Assembly (NCBI GenBank): GCA_020627535.1
Contig: JAHDGU010000013.1
Coordinates: 52,507 to 116,506 of the forward strand
Origin: Saprospiraceae bacterium
Lineage (GTDB): Bacteria; Bacteroidota; Bacteroidia; Chitinophagales; Saprospiraceae
Direction of reading: 5' to 3'
DNA length: 64,000 bases
Shown here: positions 17,704 through 27,300 of the stretch, one piece after another
How positions within the stretch are numbered: the stretch's first letter is position 1
Layout of the letters: each line of letters starts with the position of its first letter
The notes under the pieces: model-generated
What the model was told of the DNA's origin: nothing
Databases searched by the model: none
Seen by the model: the letters and a program-made list of their open reading frames with translations, nothing else
Made by a program: the position numbers and the translations under genes

Positions 17704-18843
17704 ATGAAAAAGGGATTGTGGAGAGTCGCACTGTTTTCGAGCATATTCACACTGAGTCTTCTTGGTGTGGTGCAACTCACCTTGGCGCCGTTTGTACGTG
17801 CACTCAATCCACTACAGTATCTCATATCTGACTTTGAGTTTAGCGATCTCTACTACACCAAATTTTATAAGAATACGGAAGTTGATACGACCATTGCACT
17901 GGTAAATATTGCAAGTGCTTCCAGGGCAGAATTGGCCGAAGGGATCATGCAAATCTGTGCAGAAGAGCCGGCTGTTTTAGGACTTGATTTTGTGCTGAGA
18001 GATTTTCGTCAGACAAGAGAAGATACCTTGTTGCGCGATGCGATACATAGCTGTGAGTCAGTTGTGTTTAGTCACTACGTAAGCCGAGAGATTGACGGTT
18101 CGCATGAGTTTTTTGGCGGACAGCCATCTGGACACAATTTATTGCTGACCAATGAACAAGGTCTGGTCAAGGAAGTAGAGATGGATAAAGGTGGTCCATC
18201 TTTTGGTCAGGTTATCCTTGGCAGCCTTGGCATCCCGATACCGAAGCGTAAGAAATCTATTGAAATTGATCCCGTAGGAAATTATCAGAACTTTTTGCAC
18301 ACCGAGTTGCAATCTCAAGTCGATAGGGCTTGGTCCTGTCGTGATAAGACGGTATTGCTTGGCTATGCGGGTGACTACTGGGGAGATCGAACATCGATGG
18401 AGGATAAACACTATTTTATCACAGAATTTGATATCAAGAATCTTCATGCTCCTCAGACAGAGGGTATTGTCATACATGCCAATATTCTGTCCAATTTGCG
18501 CTCTGGTGCGCGAGTGCATGCCGCAGGGAAATTGCTCAATTTGACATTGGCTTTTTTATTGCTTTTTGCGTGCAATTGGTTTTTCTTTTATCATTTCAAA
18601 GATCTTAGTATACGGTTTATTTTAAAGTGCCGGGTCTTCCAAGTAGTGGCAGTATTTATTTTGGTCTTTGTGGTGTACTGGATCTTTCATCAGTATCGCT
18701 TCAAGCTCAATCTCGCCTATGTCATCGGTGCTCCCATTGCATCCTTTGATTTAGCAACACTGTATATGGCCTGTCTCGTCAATCTCAACAAGCTGGTGAA
18801 GTTGCCAGAAAGTTATATCCTCAAAAAACTTGAAATCCAATGA
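17704..18843 (+). CDS. CHASE2-domain membrane sensor
   Basis: A 379-aa protein with an N-terminal anchor helix (residues about 8-28), an extracytoplasmic CHASE2 domain (DTTIALVNIASASRAELAEG, AVLGLDFVLRDFR, TVLLGYAGDYWGDR, HANILSNLRSG) and about three C-terminal hydrophobic segments (about 278-365). CHASE2 is a sensor domain normally found in kinases, cyclases and some CHAT/caspase-type proteins. Here no cytoplasmic output domain is attached, so the signal is probably passed to separate proteins of the operon. Its stop overlaps the next start by 4 bases (18840-18843). Confidence 0.85.
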   Translation: MKKGLWRVALFSSIFTLSLLGVVQLTLAPFVRALNPLQYLISDFEFSDLYYTKFYKNTEVDTTIALVNIASASRAELAEGIMQICAEEPAVLGLDFVLRDFRQTREDTLLRDAIHSCESVVFSHYVSREIDGSHEFFGGQPSGHNLLLTNEQGLVKEVEMDKGGPSFGQVILGSLGIPIPKRKKSIEIDPVGNYQNFLHTELQSQVDRAWSCRDKTVLLGYAGDYWGDRTSMEDKHYFITEFDIKNLHAPQTEGIVIHANILSNLRSGARVHAAGKLLNLTLAFLLLFACNWFFFYHFKDLSIRFILKCRVFQVVAVFILVFVVYWIFHQYRFKLNLAYVIGAPIASFDLATLYMACLVNLNKLVKLPESYILKKLEIQ

Positions 18844-19607
18844 GAGCATTGATCATATTTAGTATCCTAGTCCTATCATCTTGTGCTGCAGAGGAGAAAT
18901 TCCTCGATGTATTTTCTTACAGTAGTCCTGAGCTTCAGTCGCGCATGAGTGCTACGGAGCAGATGTCCACATCTGATCATCTCAATTTGATGGCTGGAGA
19001 GTACCTACTCTTCCTGGACAAATCCGTCGACAAGGTATATCAGATCAAGGGACCTGTCAATGGAGTACTCGATGACTTGCTCCAAAGTGATGAGACAAGC
19101 TCCTTTGCCAAGGAGTACTTCGGTTTTATCCTAGACAATATGAAGAGCCCAAAGGAAGGTGTCAAAAAATCTGTCTATGGAGGTACCTCTAGAGGCGACG
19201 ATTTTTGGTTTTACGCGCAAGACGAACTCATTGTGTCAGATTTGTACCTCAGACCAGAGGGCTTCTCTGCAAGGATAGAACAGATGGAGCTCCGGCTTGA
19301 CGGTGAAGTGCTCGATGTATCAGCAGTGACAGAATTTGATCAATTGCGGTCTGACACAAGGCGGCGATTAGAGGTCAAATCGGTCACACCAGTCGGCATG
19401 AAAGTTTTGTCTCTTATCCTCGCTTCCAGCACCGAAGCTAAGGAGATCACACAGTTTTTGTCTTCAGATGATTACAAAGGCCTGCCGCTAGAAGCGAAGA
19501 TTGGCTATTGCATTGAGAATAATCTTATCACAGAATTAAAATCACAGTTGCGGGAAACGAATTCTGCGAATGAGTTTATTAGAGAAGTGTCAAAAGCATT
19601 GTTGTAA
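18840..19607 (+). CDS. lipoprotein of the CHASE2-caspase operon
   Basis: A 255-aa protein with a short signal ending LSSC (lipidated Cys15 expected). The body is soluble and mixed alpha/beta, with no family recognised. It overlaps the CHASE2 gene by 4 bases and the caspase gene by 1 base (19607), so the three are translationally coupled and probably made in fixed ratio. A role as partner, inhibitor or substrate of the caspase is possible but not shown by the sequence. Confidence 0.75.
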   Translation: MRALIIFSILVLSSCAAEEKFLDVFSYSSPELQSRMSATEQMSTSDHLNLMAGEYLLFLDKSVDKVYQIKGPVNGVLDDLLQSDETSSFAKEYFGFILDNMKSPKEGVKKSVYGGTSRGDDFWFYAQDELIVSDLYLRPEGFSARIEQMELRLDGEVLDVSAVTEFDQLRSDTRRRLEVKSVTPVGMKVLSLILASSTEAKEITQFLSSDDYKGLPLEAKIGYCIENNLITELKSQLRETNSANEFIREVSKALL

Positions 19608-21544
19608 TGAACCGAAGAAATCTGCTGTCCATCCTATTGATCCTATGCTTCTCGCTATGCCATGCAGGAGATAAGAAAGCGCTGATCATAGCGATCGGCG
19701 ACTATCCCGAGTCAGGTGGATGGCCAGATATATCGAGTGCCAATGATGTGCCCCATGTCCTCAGCTCTCTCAAGCACTTGGGCTTTGATGAAGCGGATAT
19801 TACCATCGTACAGGATGCCGAGGCCACCAAGCAAGGCATCCTTGCCTCATTTGCGAGTCTTCTTGAATCCGTGGAGCTGGGAGATGTGGTCTATGTGCAC
19901 TACAGTGGTCATGGCCAGCAGGTGATGGACCAAAATAGTGATGAACTAGATGGTTTTGATGAGTCCTTGGTAGCCTACAATTCACCTTTGCACTTTCTAG
20001 AGGGATTCAATGAAGGTGAGAACCTTGTGAGGGATGATGAAATCGGAGATTTTGCCAACAAGATTCGTCAGAAAATCGGCGCTAATGGGCGACTGATCTT
20101 GGTGCTAGATAGTTGTCACTCAGGTACAGGGACGAGAGGCTTTGGCAAGTCTAGAGGTACAGATGTCAAGATGGCTCCTGATGGATACAAACCTGTGCGC
20201 AGAGCGGGGCAAGAAAGTTCTATGGAAGCTTTTGCAGACGACGAGTCTTATGCATCAATGATCTCTTTTTTTGGGGCCAGCGCCAAGGAGCTCAATTTTG
20301 AGACGCTTGATGATCAGGACAAACCCGTCGGAAGTCTGAGCTATGCACTCAGCCGTACCTTACTGTCAGTCGGTGATGGAGCGAGTTATCGAGAAGTATT
20401 TCGTCGTGTAAAGCAGCTGATGAAGTCAAGTTCACCACGCCAAAGTCCGCAGTGCGAAGGGAATCTTGACCTCGGCCTCTTGGGTACTTCAAGATCTATG
20501 ATGGATATCAATCATTCTGTCTTGGACAAAATCAGCGCTGTGAAGATTCTCGTGGAGCTCGGTACTGCCCAAGAAGTGTACCAAGGTTCTAGCATTGAAT
20601 TGTACACAGAGTCTGATCCTGATCAAGTCTATACCACTGGGAAGATCATACAAGAGGGATTGACGCTGTCCATTGCTGCGCTCGATGATCCGATCTCCAT
20701 GGATAATGATGTTCACTACTACGCCAAGCTCAAGCAAAAGGCCTATCCTCGCGTCCGCATCGCCATAGAGTCCATGCTTGAGCAGGGCACTTACAGTTCT
20801 ATTCAAGCGCAGATCGATGAGCTGAGCACCATCAGGTTTGTGGAGAGCAATGCAGAGCTCCTATTGACAGACTGTGATGAGGAACACACACTTCAGTTGT
20901 TGACACGCGAAGGTGATATTGCCTACAAGACGACGAATACGGACGAAGCCGTGCTTCAAGAAAATCTCCTGTCCTACTTATCGCGATATGCTCAGTGCAA
21001 ATACCTCAAGCGTCTGCAATCAGAGATATCTGGATTTGATCTTGACATAGAACTGTACGAGACAGATTGTGATGCGCGCGATTTGCCGGAAGGCTCACGG
21101 AAGATCGAGAGTGGAGCAGATCTCCCACTGATGAGCTGTATCAAGATCAAGGTCATCAATCGGGGAGAGCAAGATGCCTATTTTTCGATCCTTGATATCC
21201 AACCAGACCATTATATCAATGTCTTGATTCCGTCGCCAGCCTTGCCGTATGCAGCAGAGGAGTATTATGTCGGAGCAGGAGAAGAGTTTGTTTGCGACTT
21301 CAATATCATGATGCAGGAGCCTATGGGTACAGAGGTACTCAAGCTTGTCGCTAGTCGGTCTGCCTTGGACCTCAGCTCGATTGTGACGAGTCGTGGCGAG
21401 CAAGCACGTGATGCGAGTTTTCATCCATTTGAGCAGCTATTTCATAGTACTTATCCAGCGGCACAGCACCGTGGTGGATCTGTGGTTCGGACTAGTGCTG
21501 AGGACGTGCATGTCTCGAGCTTCTTCTTTGAGATTGTGGATTGA
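19607..21544 (+). CDS. secreted caspase-family peptidase with DUF4384-like C-terminus
   Basis: A 645-aa caspase-fold peptidase. Signal peptide of about 20 residues, then KKALIIAIGDYPESGGWPDI, the catalytic His102 in HYSGHGQQ and Cys170 in LDSCHSG. An acidic loop DQNSDELDGFDESLV follows the His, as in metacaspase-like proteins where it can bind calcium. The middle part (about 300-470) is mixed and unrecognised; about 500-590 resembles DUF4384 (AYFSILDIQPDHYINVLIPS, GAGEEFVCDF, GTEVLKLVASRSALDLSS), a module common at the tail of bacterial caspases. It is the last gene of the ECF-sigma operon and the likely effector. Confidence 0.92.
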   Translation: MNRRNLLSILLILCFSLCHAGDKKALIIAIGDYPESGGWPDISSANDVPHVLSSLKHLGFDEADITIVQDAEATKQGILASFASLLESVELGDVVYVHYSGHGQQVMDQNSDELDGFDESLVAYNSPLHFLEGFNEGENLVRDDEIGDFANKIRQKIGANGRLILVLDSCHSGTGTRGFGKSRGTDVKMAPDGYKPVRRAGQESSMEAFADDESYASMISFFGASAKELNFETLDDQDKPVGSLSYALSRTLLSVGDGASYREVFRRVKQLMKSSSPRQSPQCEGNLDLGLLGTSRSMMDINHSVLDKISAVKILVELGTAQEVYQGSSIELYTESDPDQVYTTGKIIQEGLTLSIAALDDPISMDNDVHYYAKLKQKAYPRVRIAIESMLEQGTYSSIQAQIDELSTIRFVESNAELLLTDCDEEHTLQLLTREGDIAYKTTNTDEAVLQENLLSYLSRYAQCKYLKRLQSEISGFDLDIELYETDCDARDLPEGSRKIESGADLPLMSCIKIKVINRGEQDAYFSILDIQPDHYINVLIPSPALPYAAEEYYVGAGEEFVCDFNIMMQEPMGTEVLKLVASRSALDLSSIVTSRGEQARDASFHPFEQLFHSTYPAAQHRGGSVVRTSAEDVHVSSFFFEIVD

Positions 21545-21557
21545 TTTATTGGTCCAG

Positions 21558-21573
21558 GCACTTTCGTGCAAAT
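21558..21573 (+). repeat. dispersed mini-hairpin motif, GCAC/GTGC stem
   Basis: GCAC TTTC GTGC followed by AAAT, between the caspase stop and rmuC. It overlaps a 16-base sequence (GTGCAAATAGATTGCA, 21566-21581) that recurs at 61447-61462. Two more copies of the hairpin lie in the first part of rmuC: 21690-21703 on this strand and 21720-21735 on the other. Confidence 0.6.
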
Positions 21574-21625
21574 AGATTGCATTGAGTGGCTTCATCTTTG
21601 TTTTGTAAGTTTTTTTGTAGTCCTT

Positions 21626-22891
21626 ATGGAAACATTGTTGATCATAGCCTGCGTGTGCCTTCTAGTCTTAAGTGTGTCGTTGTACTTGAGCCTTTCGGCC
21701 AAATGGAATGCGGAAGTGCTTTTGCGCGAAAGCGCCGAAGAAAAGACCAGCCTGATATCTGAGGAACTTCAGCAAGAGCGGGATCTACTTGCTCAGGCCA
21801 ATGAAGAAAAGATTGCCCTCAGAGAGTCACTCGCCAATTTTCAAGCCAAACTGGAAGCGGCACAGCAGCGCTTTGATCAGCATGTTTCAGATCGAGAGAG
21901 TATGATGCGACAGTTTCAGCGACTCTCAGATGTCGTCTTGCAAGAGCGTGCTCAGCAGTTTGACACAGCGCAGCAAAGTTCGCTGAGCAAGCTGCTTGAA
22001 CCACTGCAGCAGCGGATCAAGTCCTTTGAGCACAAGGTCGATCAGTCTCAGACATTATCCACTGAGCGTCATGCAGCTCTCCGAGAGCAAGTCAAGCAAC
22101 TTACCGAGATCAATGTCATGATGGGGGAAGAGGCACAGCGCCTCACCAATGCGCTCAAGGCAGATGTCAAAGAGCAAGGAAGATGGGGTGAGCTTATCCT
22201 CGAGCGCATCCTGGAGCAATCAGGCCTCGAGCGTGATCGAGAATATCTCGTCCAAGAATCCAAGACCAATGAAGAAGGCAAGAGATATCAGACGGATATC
22301 CTGATCCTCCTGCCAGATCACAAGCGACTCGTCATCGATAGCAAAGTATCACTCAAGGACTACGAGGCATACGTCAATGCTGAGGATGATCACCAGCGAA
22401 GAATATCGCTCAAAGCACATGCCCTGAGTACCAAAAAACACATTGATATCCTCGCCCAGAAAAATTACCATGAACTCTATCATGGACAGAGCCCAGATTT
22501 TGTGCTCATGTTTGTTCCGATGGACAATGCATTTGCAGCGGCATCCAAGTTTGATCCCAATCTCTATGCCTATGCTTATGAGCGTCAGGTCATCATCGTG
22601 ACACCTGCGAGTCTGCTCGCAGTGATGAAGACGGTAGATACCCTGTGGAACTACCACAAGCAAAGTACCAATGCCCAGCAGATAGCCATCGAAGCCGGCA
22701 AGATGTACGATAAGTTCGTGGGCTTTGTGACGGACCTCGATAAGCTCGGCAAACAGCTCAATACTGTACAGTCCACCTATAATGACTCTATGAATAAACT
22801 ACAATCCGGCACAGGCAATCTCGTCAAGCGAGCACAGCAACTAAAAAAACTTGGCGCCAAAGCGCAGAAGGAATTGGGGGTGATGGAGTAG
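21626..22891 (+). CDS. rmuC: DNA recombination protein RmuC
   Basis: RmuC-family protein, about 421 aa from ATG 21626, the start that places the N-terminal membrane helix (METLLIIACVCLLVLSVSLYL) first. A long coiled coil (about 25-180) is followed by the conserved nuclease-like RmuC domain (EQGRWGELILERILEQSGL, YQTDILILLPDHKRLVIDSK, DFVLMFVPMDNAF, VIIVTPASLLAVMKTVDTLW). RmuC limits inversions and recombination at short inverted repeats in E. coli and has been linked to defence against foreign DNA. It stands alone on the plus strand, 81 bases after the caspase operon. Confidence 0.95.
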   Translation: METLLIIACVCLLVLSVSLYLSLSAKWNAEVLLRESAEEKTSLISEELQQERDLLAQANEEKIALRESLANFQAKLEAAQQRFDQHVSDRESMMRQFQRLSDVVLQERAQQFDTAQQSSLSKLLEPLQQRIKSFEHKVDQSQTLSTERHAALREQVKQLTEINVMMGEEAQRLTNALKADVKEQGRWGELILERILEQSGLERDREYLVQESKTNEEGKRYQTDILILLPDHKRLVIDSKVSLKDYEAYVNAEDDHQRRISLKAHALSTKKHIDILAQKNYHELYHGQSPDFVLMFVPMDNAFAAASKFDPNLYAYAYERQVIIVTPASLLAVMKTVDTLWNYHKQSTNAQQIAIEAGKMYDKFVGFVTDLDKLGKQLNTVQSTYNDSMNKLQSGTGNLVKRAQQLKKLGAKAQKELGVME

Positions 22892-22942
22892 GGGAAGAGG
22901 GCGAATTGAGTTTTGCTGCTAGCAAAATAATATTTTGAATAC

Positions 22943-22961
22943 GTGCAAAAAGCACCTTTTT
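22943..22961 (+). terminator. weak terminator after rmuC
   Basis: A GTGC / GCAC stem (22943-22946, 22952-22955) with an AAAAA loop, followed by CCTTTTT. The stem is only 4 bp, so efficiency is doubtful. A second inverted repeat, AAGTTT / AAACTT (22969-22985), lies just downstream. Confidence 0.35.
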
Positions 22962-23075
22962 CATTAAAAAGTTTGCATTAAACTTGTATTTGTTGCGTTT
23001 ATGTCTTATCCTTGAGTTGTTTATTATCCTACTGAAACTATACAAATTCCCTACTATTCACCCAACATAATTGTT

Positions 23076-24302
23076 ATGAAAAAGCTGACATTGGTCTTCC
23101 TGACCTTTCTGACTCTGCTGGCGACAACCCAAGCGCAATGGCAAGAACATTCTCCTTCTAGTTTACAAGATCATGGCAGCTCCATGCTCAGTGGCATGGC
23201 GCAAGACGAAGGAATACAGTACCTAGGAGATGAGCTCATCCTTGAGCTCGATGCCAATAGTGGTGCGATGCTAGATTTGACTGATCTGTCCTTCATCCAG
23301 AAAGAAGAAGGAACAAGGCTTGAGATTCTAGGATACAGCAATGGTCTTAGCATCCGACCTCTGGTTTTCTCTAGCAGCATGGATGACGATCATCTGTCTC
23401 TGACCGAGGCAGGTGTTGAGCTGAAGAAAGCCGGAAGCAATGATATCCTGGTTCTGTTTGACAAGTCTGTCGACAAGATTGCACTAGGCAGCTCGCATCC
23501 TTATGTGAGATTCCAAGTCAGTGAGATCATGCAGCTACCTGAAGGCTATGAGCTGAGAAGAAATGCCAGTCCTCAGTTTTCGCATTGTGATGAGATCGCT
23601 GTAGAATTTCTGATTGACAGATCTAGCTCTATGAGTGTTGAGGACTATCAGGAGCTATCGGTGCGCATTGAGGAGATCAAGAATGCATTAGCGGGGATGA
23701 ATCAGTCTTTCCGCTACCAGTTTCGTGATTTATCCACAGGAGAGCAGATCTCAAGCATTATCGAGCTAGAGGAGCATGTCTCCATCCAGTCAGATGTACT
23801 GACACGATGGAACCTAGACTCCGAGGCTGATCTCGTCATTGTCATGACGGATGGCATGCCCAATGAGATCAGCGGCAAGAAAAGCTCCTTGACACAGGCT
23901 TTCAAGAGCATCTTTCAAGATCTCAATCAGCTGAGAACAGATGATCAATACGTCTTTCTAGAAAGCATTTCGGACAATCAAAGCCTGACAGAGTTGGAGA
24001 AGTTGGTGCATCAATCACAATCAGCTTTACATCTGACAGAGTGGCTGAAGCAAGTGAAGTCCTGTACTGATGCCAGTATTAGTCTATCACCAAATCCCAC
24101 AGCAGGCATCTTGAACATTCAAGGAGACCTGTCACAGATCAAAAGTCTCAGAGTCATAAATCCCGCTGGCAAATCAGTACTTGAGAATACTTCCTTGACA
24201 AAGCCACAGCTAGATCTATCTGATCTACCAAGCGGCATCTATCGTGTCCAGCTTTTCACAGAGACTGAGACCATGACAAAATCCATTATCAAAATCGACT
24301 AA
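23076..24302 (+). CDS. T9SS-sorted protein with VWA-like domain
   Basis: A 408-aa secreted protein. Signal peptide (MKKLTLVFLTFLTLLATTQA); a beta-rich N-domain; a von Willebrand A-like domain from about residue 180 (AVEFLIDRSSSMSVEDYQEL with the DxSxS metal site; DLVIVMTDGMPNE as the second metal-site segment); and a C-terminal type-A T9SS sorting domain from about residue 335 (ISLSPNPTAGILNI ... DLPSGIYRVQLFT). It is probably released or attached at the cell surface. It lies 12 bases upstream of the giant RHS gene and may be co-transcribed with it. Confidence 0.85.
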   Translation: MKKLTLVFLTFLTLLATTQAQWQEHSPSSLQDHGSSMLSGMAQDEGIQYLGDELILELDANSGAMLDLTDLSFIQKEEGTRLEILGYSNGLSIRPLVFSSSMDDDHLSLTEAGVELKKAGSNDILVLFDKSVDKIALGSSHPYVRFQVSEIMQLPEGYELRRNASPQFSHCDEIAVEFLIDRSSSMSVEDYQELSVRIEEIKNALAGMNQSFRYQFRDLSTGEQISSIIELEEHVSIQSDVLTRWNLDSEADLVIVMTDGMPNEISGKKSSLTQAFKSIFQDLNQLRTDDQYVFLESISDNQSLTELEKLVHQSQSALHLTEWLKQVKSCTDASISLSPNPTAGILNIQGDLSQIKSLRVINPAGKSVLENTSLTKPQLDLSDLPSGIYRVQLFTETETMTKSIIKID

Positions 24303-24314
24303 TCCTACTGAACG

Positions 24315-27300
24315 ATGAAAAAATATATTTTAGCAGCGACATTTTTACTTTTGATTTCAGACCTTTTCACTCAAGAGGGACTTGAAAGAGATGTTATAGA
24401 AAATACATTTTTAAAGAAAGGAATGTCGTTCAGTTCGACGCCTGAAGCTGCGGGACTGGCAAGAGAGCTAGATGTAAGTGTAGGTCATTTTTCTGGAGCA
24501 CTGAATGTAACAGTTCCGCTAGAACAACTCACAGTAGGAAATTTTACGTTGCCATTGTATCTATCGCATGACGGTTCTGGTCATAGAGTGGGTAGTGTTG
24601 AAAGTTGGGTAGGCCTTGGGTGGAATCTACATGCAGGTGGATCTGTATCAAGACAAGTGCGAGGGGCTCCCGATAATCACGCAAATTACTACAGTCAAGC
24701 CAATGAAATCCGTGACAATTCAGATGTGAGTATTTCCATCGACAACTATCACTTTATGCAAGCCGTTGTGAACGAAGACATTGAAACTCAGTGTGATCTT
24801 TTTTCGTTCTCGGCTCCTGGAATTTCAGGGAAATTTATTATCACACCGTTTAATGTTGTCATACAGGAGAAAGACCAAGATATCAGAATACATATTTCCC
24901 GTGACGCAATTAATAGGATTGACGGCTTCACGATTTATGCTGCAAATGGCACAAAATATATCTTTGGCCACCCAGAAAATGTCTTTATGGCGCATGAAGT
25001 CGGTATTGAGCAACCTAAGACGTATGACTATAATGTAGCCTGGCACCTGAAAAGCATTGAGACAATTGGCGAGCAGACTTCGGTATTCTATGAATATGAT
25101 GAATACGTGGGTGCTGATCCTACATCTTATCAAGTATTTAATAGAGAACAATTCGCCTCTAAGAGATTTGATCTCGAATCTCAGCATTGTTCCCAAATTT
25201 CGATGAAAAGATACGGAGGACCAGAGCAAATGGAACATAGAAGCAAGTTCTATCTAAAAAAGATAAAAATGGGCCGAGGAGCAGACGGAAGTTCGAACTC
25301 TCCTAATGAAACTTACTATGAGGTAGATTTTTTAAGTTCACCGAATAACTCACCATTTAAGAGCGCACATGCCAGAAAGCTAAACCATGTAAGGGTTGAA
25401 AGATATCACGAAAGTAATGTCAACGGGCCGGCATGCCTGAAATATTATCACCTAGAATATGAAGACACTCAAATTTGGAAGAGATTGATGTTAAGCTCTG
25501 TGACCGAGAAGGACTGCAATCAGGGTGGATTGTCCATCCCTGAGTATAAATTCAAGTATAATCAGACAAAGTTGCCAAGTCCGACATCATCATCACAAGA
25601 TAAGTGGGGATTCTGTAACTCGGCTGGCGAAGGTTCCTCAATGATTCCAACAGTTGACGGGTTAGGAGAAGGAGCCAATCGAGAACCTTCTGAATCAAAA
25701 ATGAAAGCAAGTTCTTTAGAGTCTATAACGCATCCTACGGGAGCCATAACTACATTTACTTTAGAACCTCACCGTGATTCCAAGAATCAGATGGTTGGAG
25801 GACTCAGGGTTAAGTCGATCGTTACGAGAGCTCGCGATGGTGCCTTACTTAGTAAGAAGTCTTATAACTATGGGATAACCATTGACGGTATCCACCATAC
25901 TACGGCCAAGTTGAGAAATGACGTCAGATTCGATAGACATGGTGTGCACACATCGTATCCAGTGTACTATCTAGGAGGTAGTTGCAATCCTTGTATGGAG
26001 ACTACTTGCTATAGTACCACAATTAGTGCCTCTAACTCCAATCATAATGCCGCTACTCAAGGTCCGCACATTGTCTACGGAGTGGTTGAAGAAGTAGTGC
26101 CAGGAAAAGGTAAAACCCAATACCACTTTGACCGAGATGGCAGCGCTCATGATGCTGATATTTTCAATATTGGTCTTGGGGATCTGCTCCTTAAGAGGGT
26201 ATATCATGAAAATGGCAAAATGCTTTTGGAAGAAGACTATCAATATGAACTCTATCAAGTCAATGACGATCCGAATGACGAGAGTAAGAATTGGTTGTCA
26301 TTTGCAGTCCTGCCGCAAAGTCACCAAGACAATAAGATCTATTTGTACCATGATGGCTCAAGCTATAAGTTCACTCAAAGTTTGGACGAAGCTGGTGAGG
26401 ATCATCATATTGTAAGGACCAAGCTCTTCAAGGCCAACCGGTTCAATCTTTCCAGTAAATCGTCAAGGGTTAGAATAAAGAGTTCCACCAATTACTACTA
26501 CGACGAACAATTTCAAGTGGCAACTGGTAGCACTCAAAGCTCTTTGGAGTATGATTACAATACAGACCTTGTTGTTCCCGTATGCGTTAAGTTGAAACAA
26601 GGAAGTGAAGTGCTCAAGCAAGTAGACATGGTCTATACGGGAAATCATGACTGCTCATCAAATGGCCCTTCAGACGAATGCGGAATGCAGCTCTCTAATA
26701 TCTTGCACTTGCCTAAAATTCAAACAATTAATGGTGGTGCCGGGGGCAAGTATAAAGTCGACTATATTGGCAATGTAGCCACCCGGTATTATGACTTCGA
26801 TAGCGACGAATCCAATGAGGCAAATGCTTGGCGCCTCATATCTGAAATAGAGGCTTTTTATACTAACAAATATCCGCTGAGGATAAAGCATAGAGGAGAA
26901 GACCCAATAAGTTATTACTGGAATCGTGGTAGCCTGTCCAAGAAGTACTGGAGCGGATATTCGTGGGATGTGCTGGAATTTAATTTTGATGGCTCACCAA
27001 AACTAATCAGCGACATTGATGGTCAACGCACCAGATACGAGAAAGATGACTTGTGGAGATTGACGGACGTGTTTTCCAGAGAGGACAACGTTCATCAGCA
27101 ATATGTCTACACCTACGGTGCTCAGACAGGCACTAACTCACACAAGATTGAAAACTTCGTTACACTAGCTGGCACCAACTATGCCATGAACTCCGTATCT
27201 CTTCTGGATGATCTGGGGCGAGCCGTTCAAGTCACGAGGCCGGATTACCTTCCAGAGAATAATGATCTTGTGACGACTACAAGATATGATATAGCTGGCA

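Noticed and set aside
22969..22985. AAGTTT/AAACTT inverted repeat as a terminator or operator
   Set aside because: AT-rich with a short stem; could arise by chance and no T-run follows.
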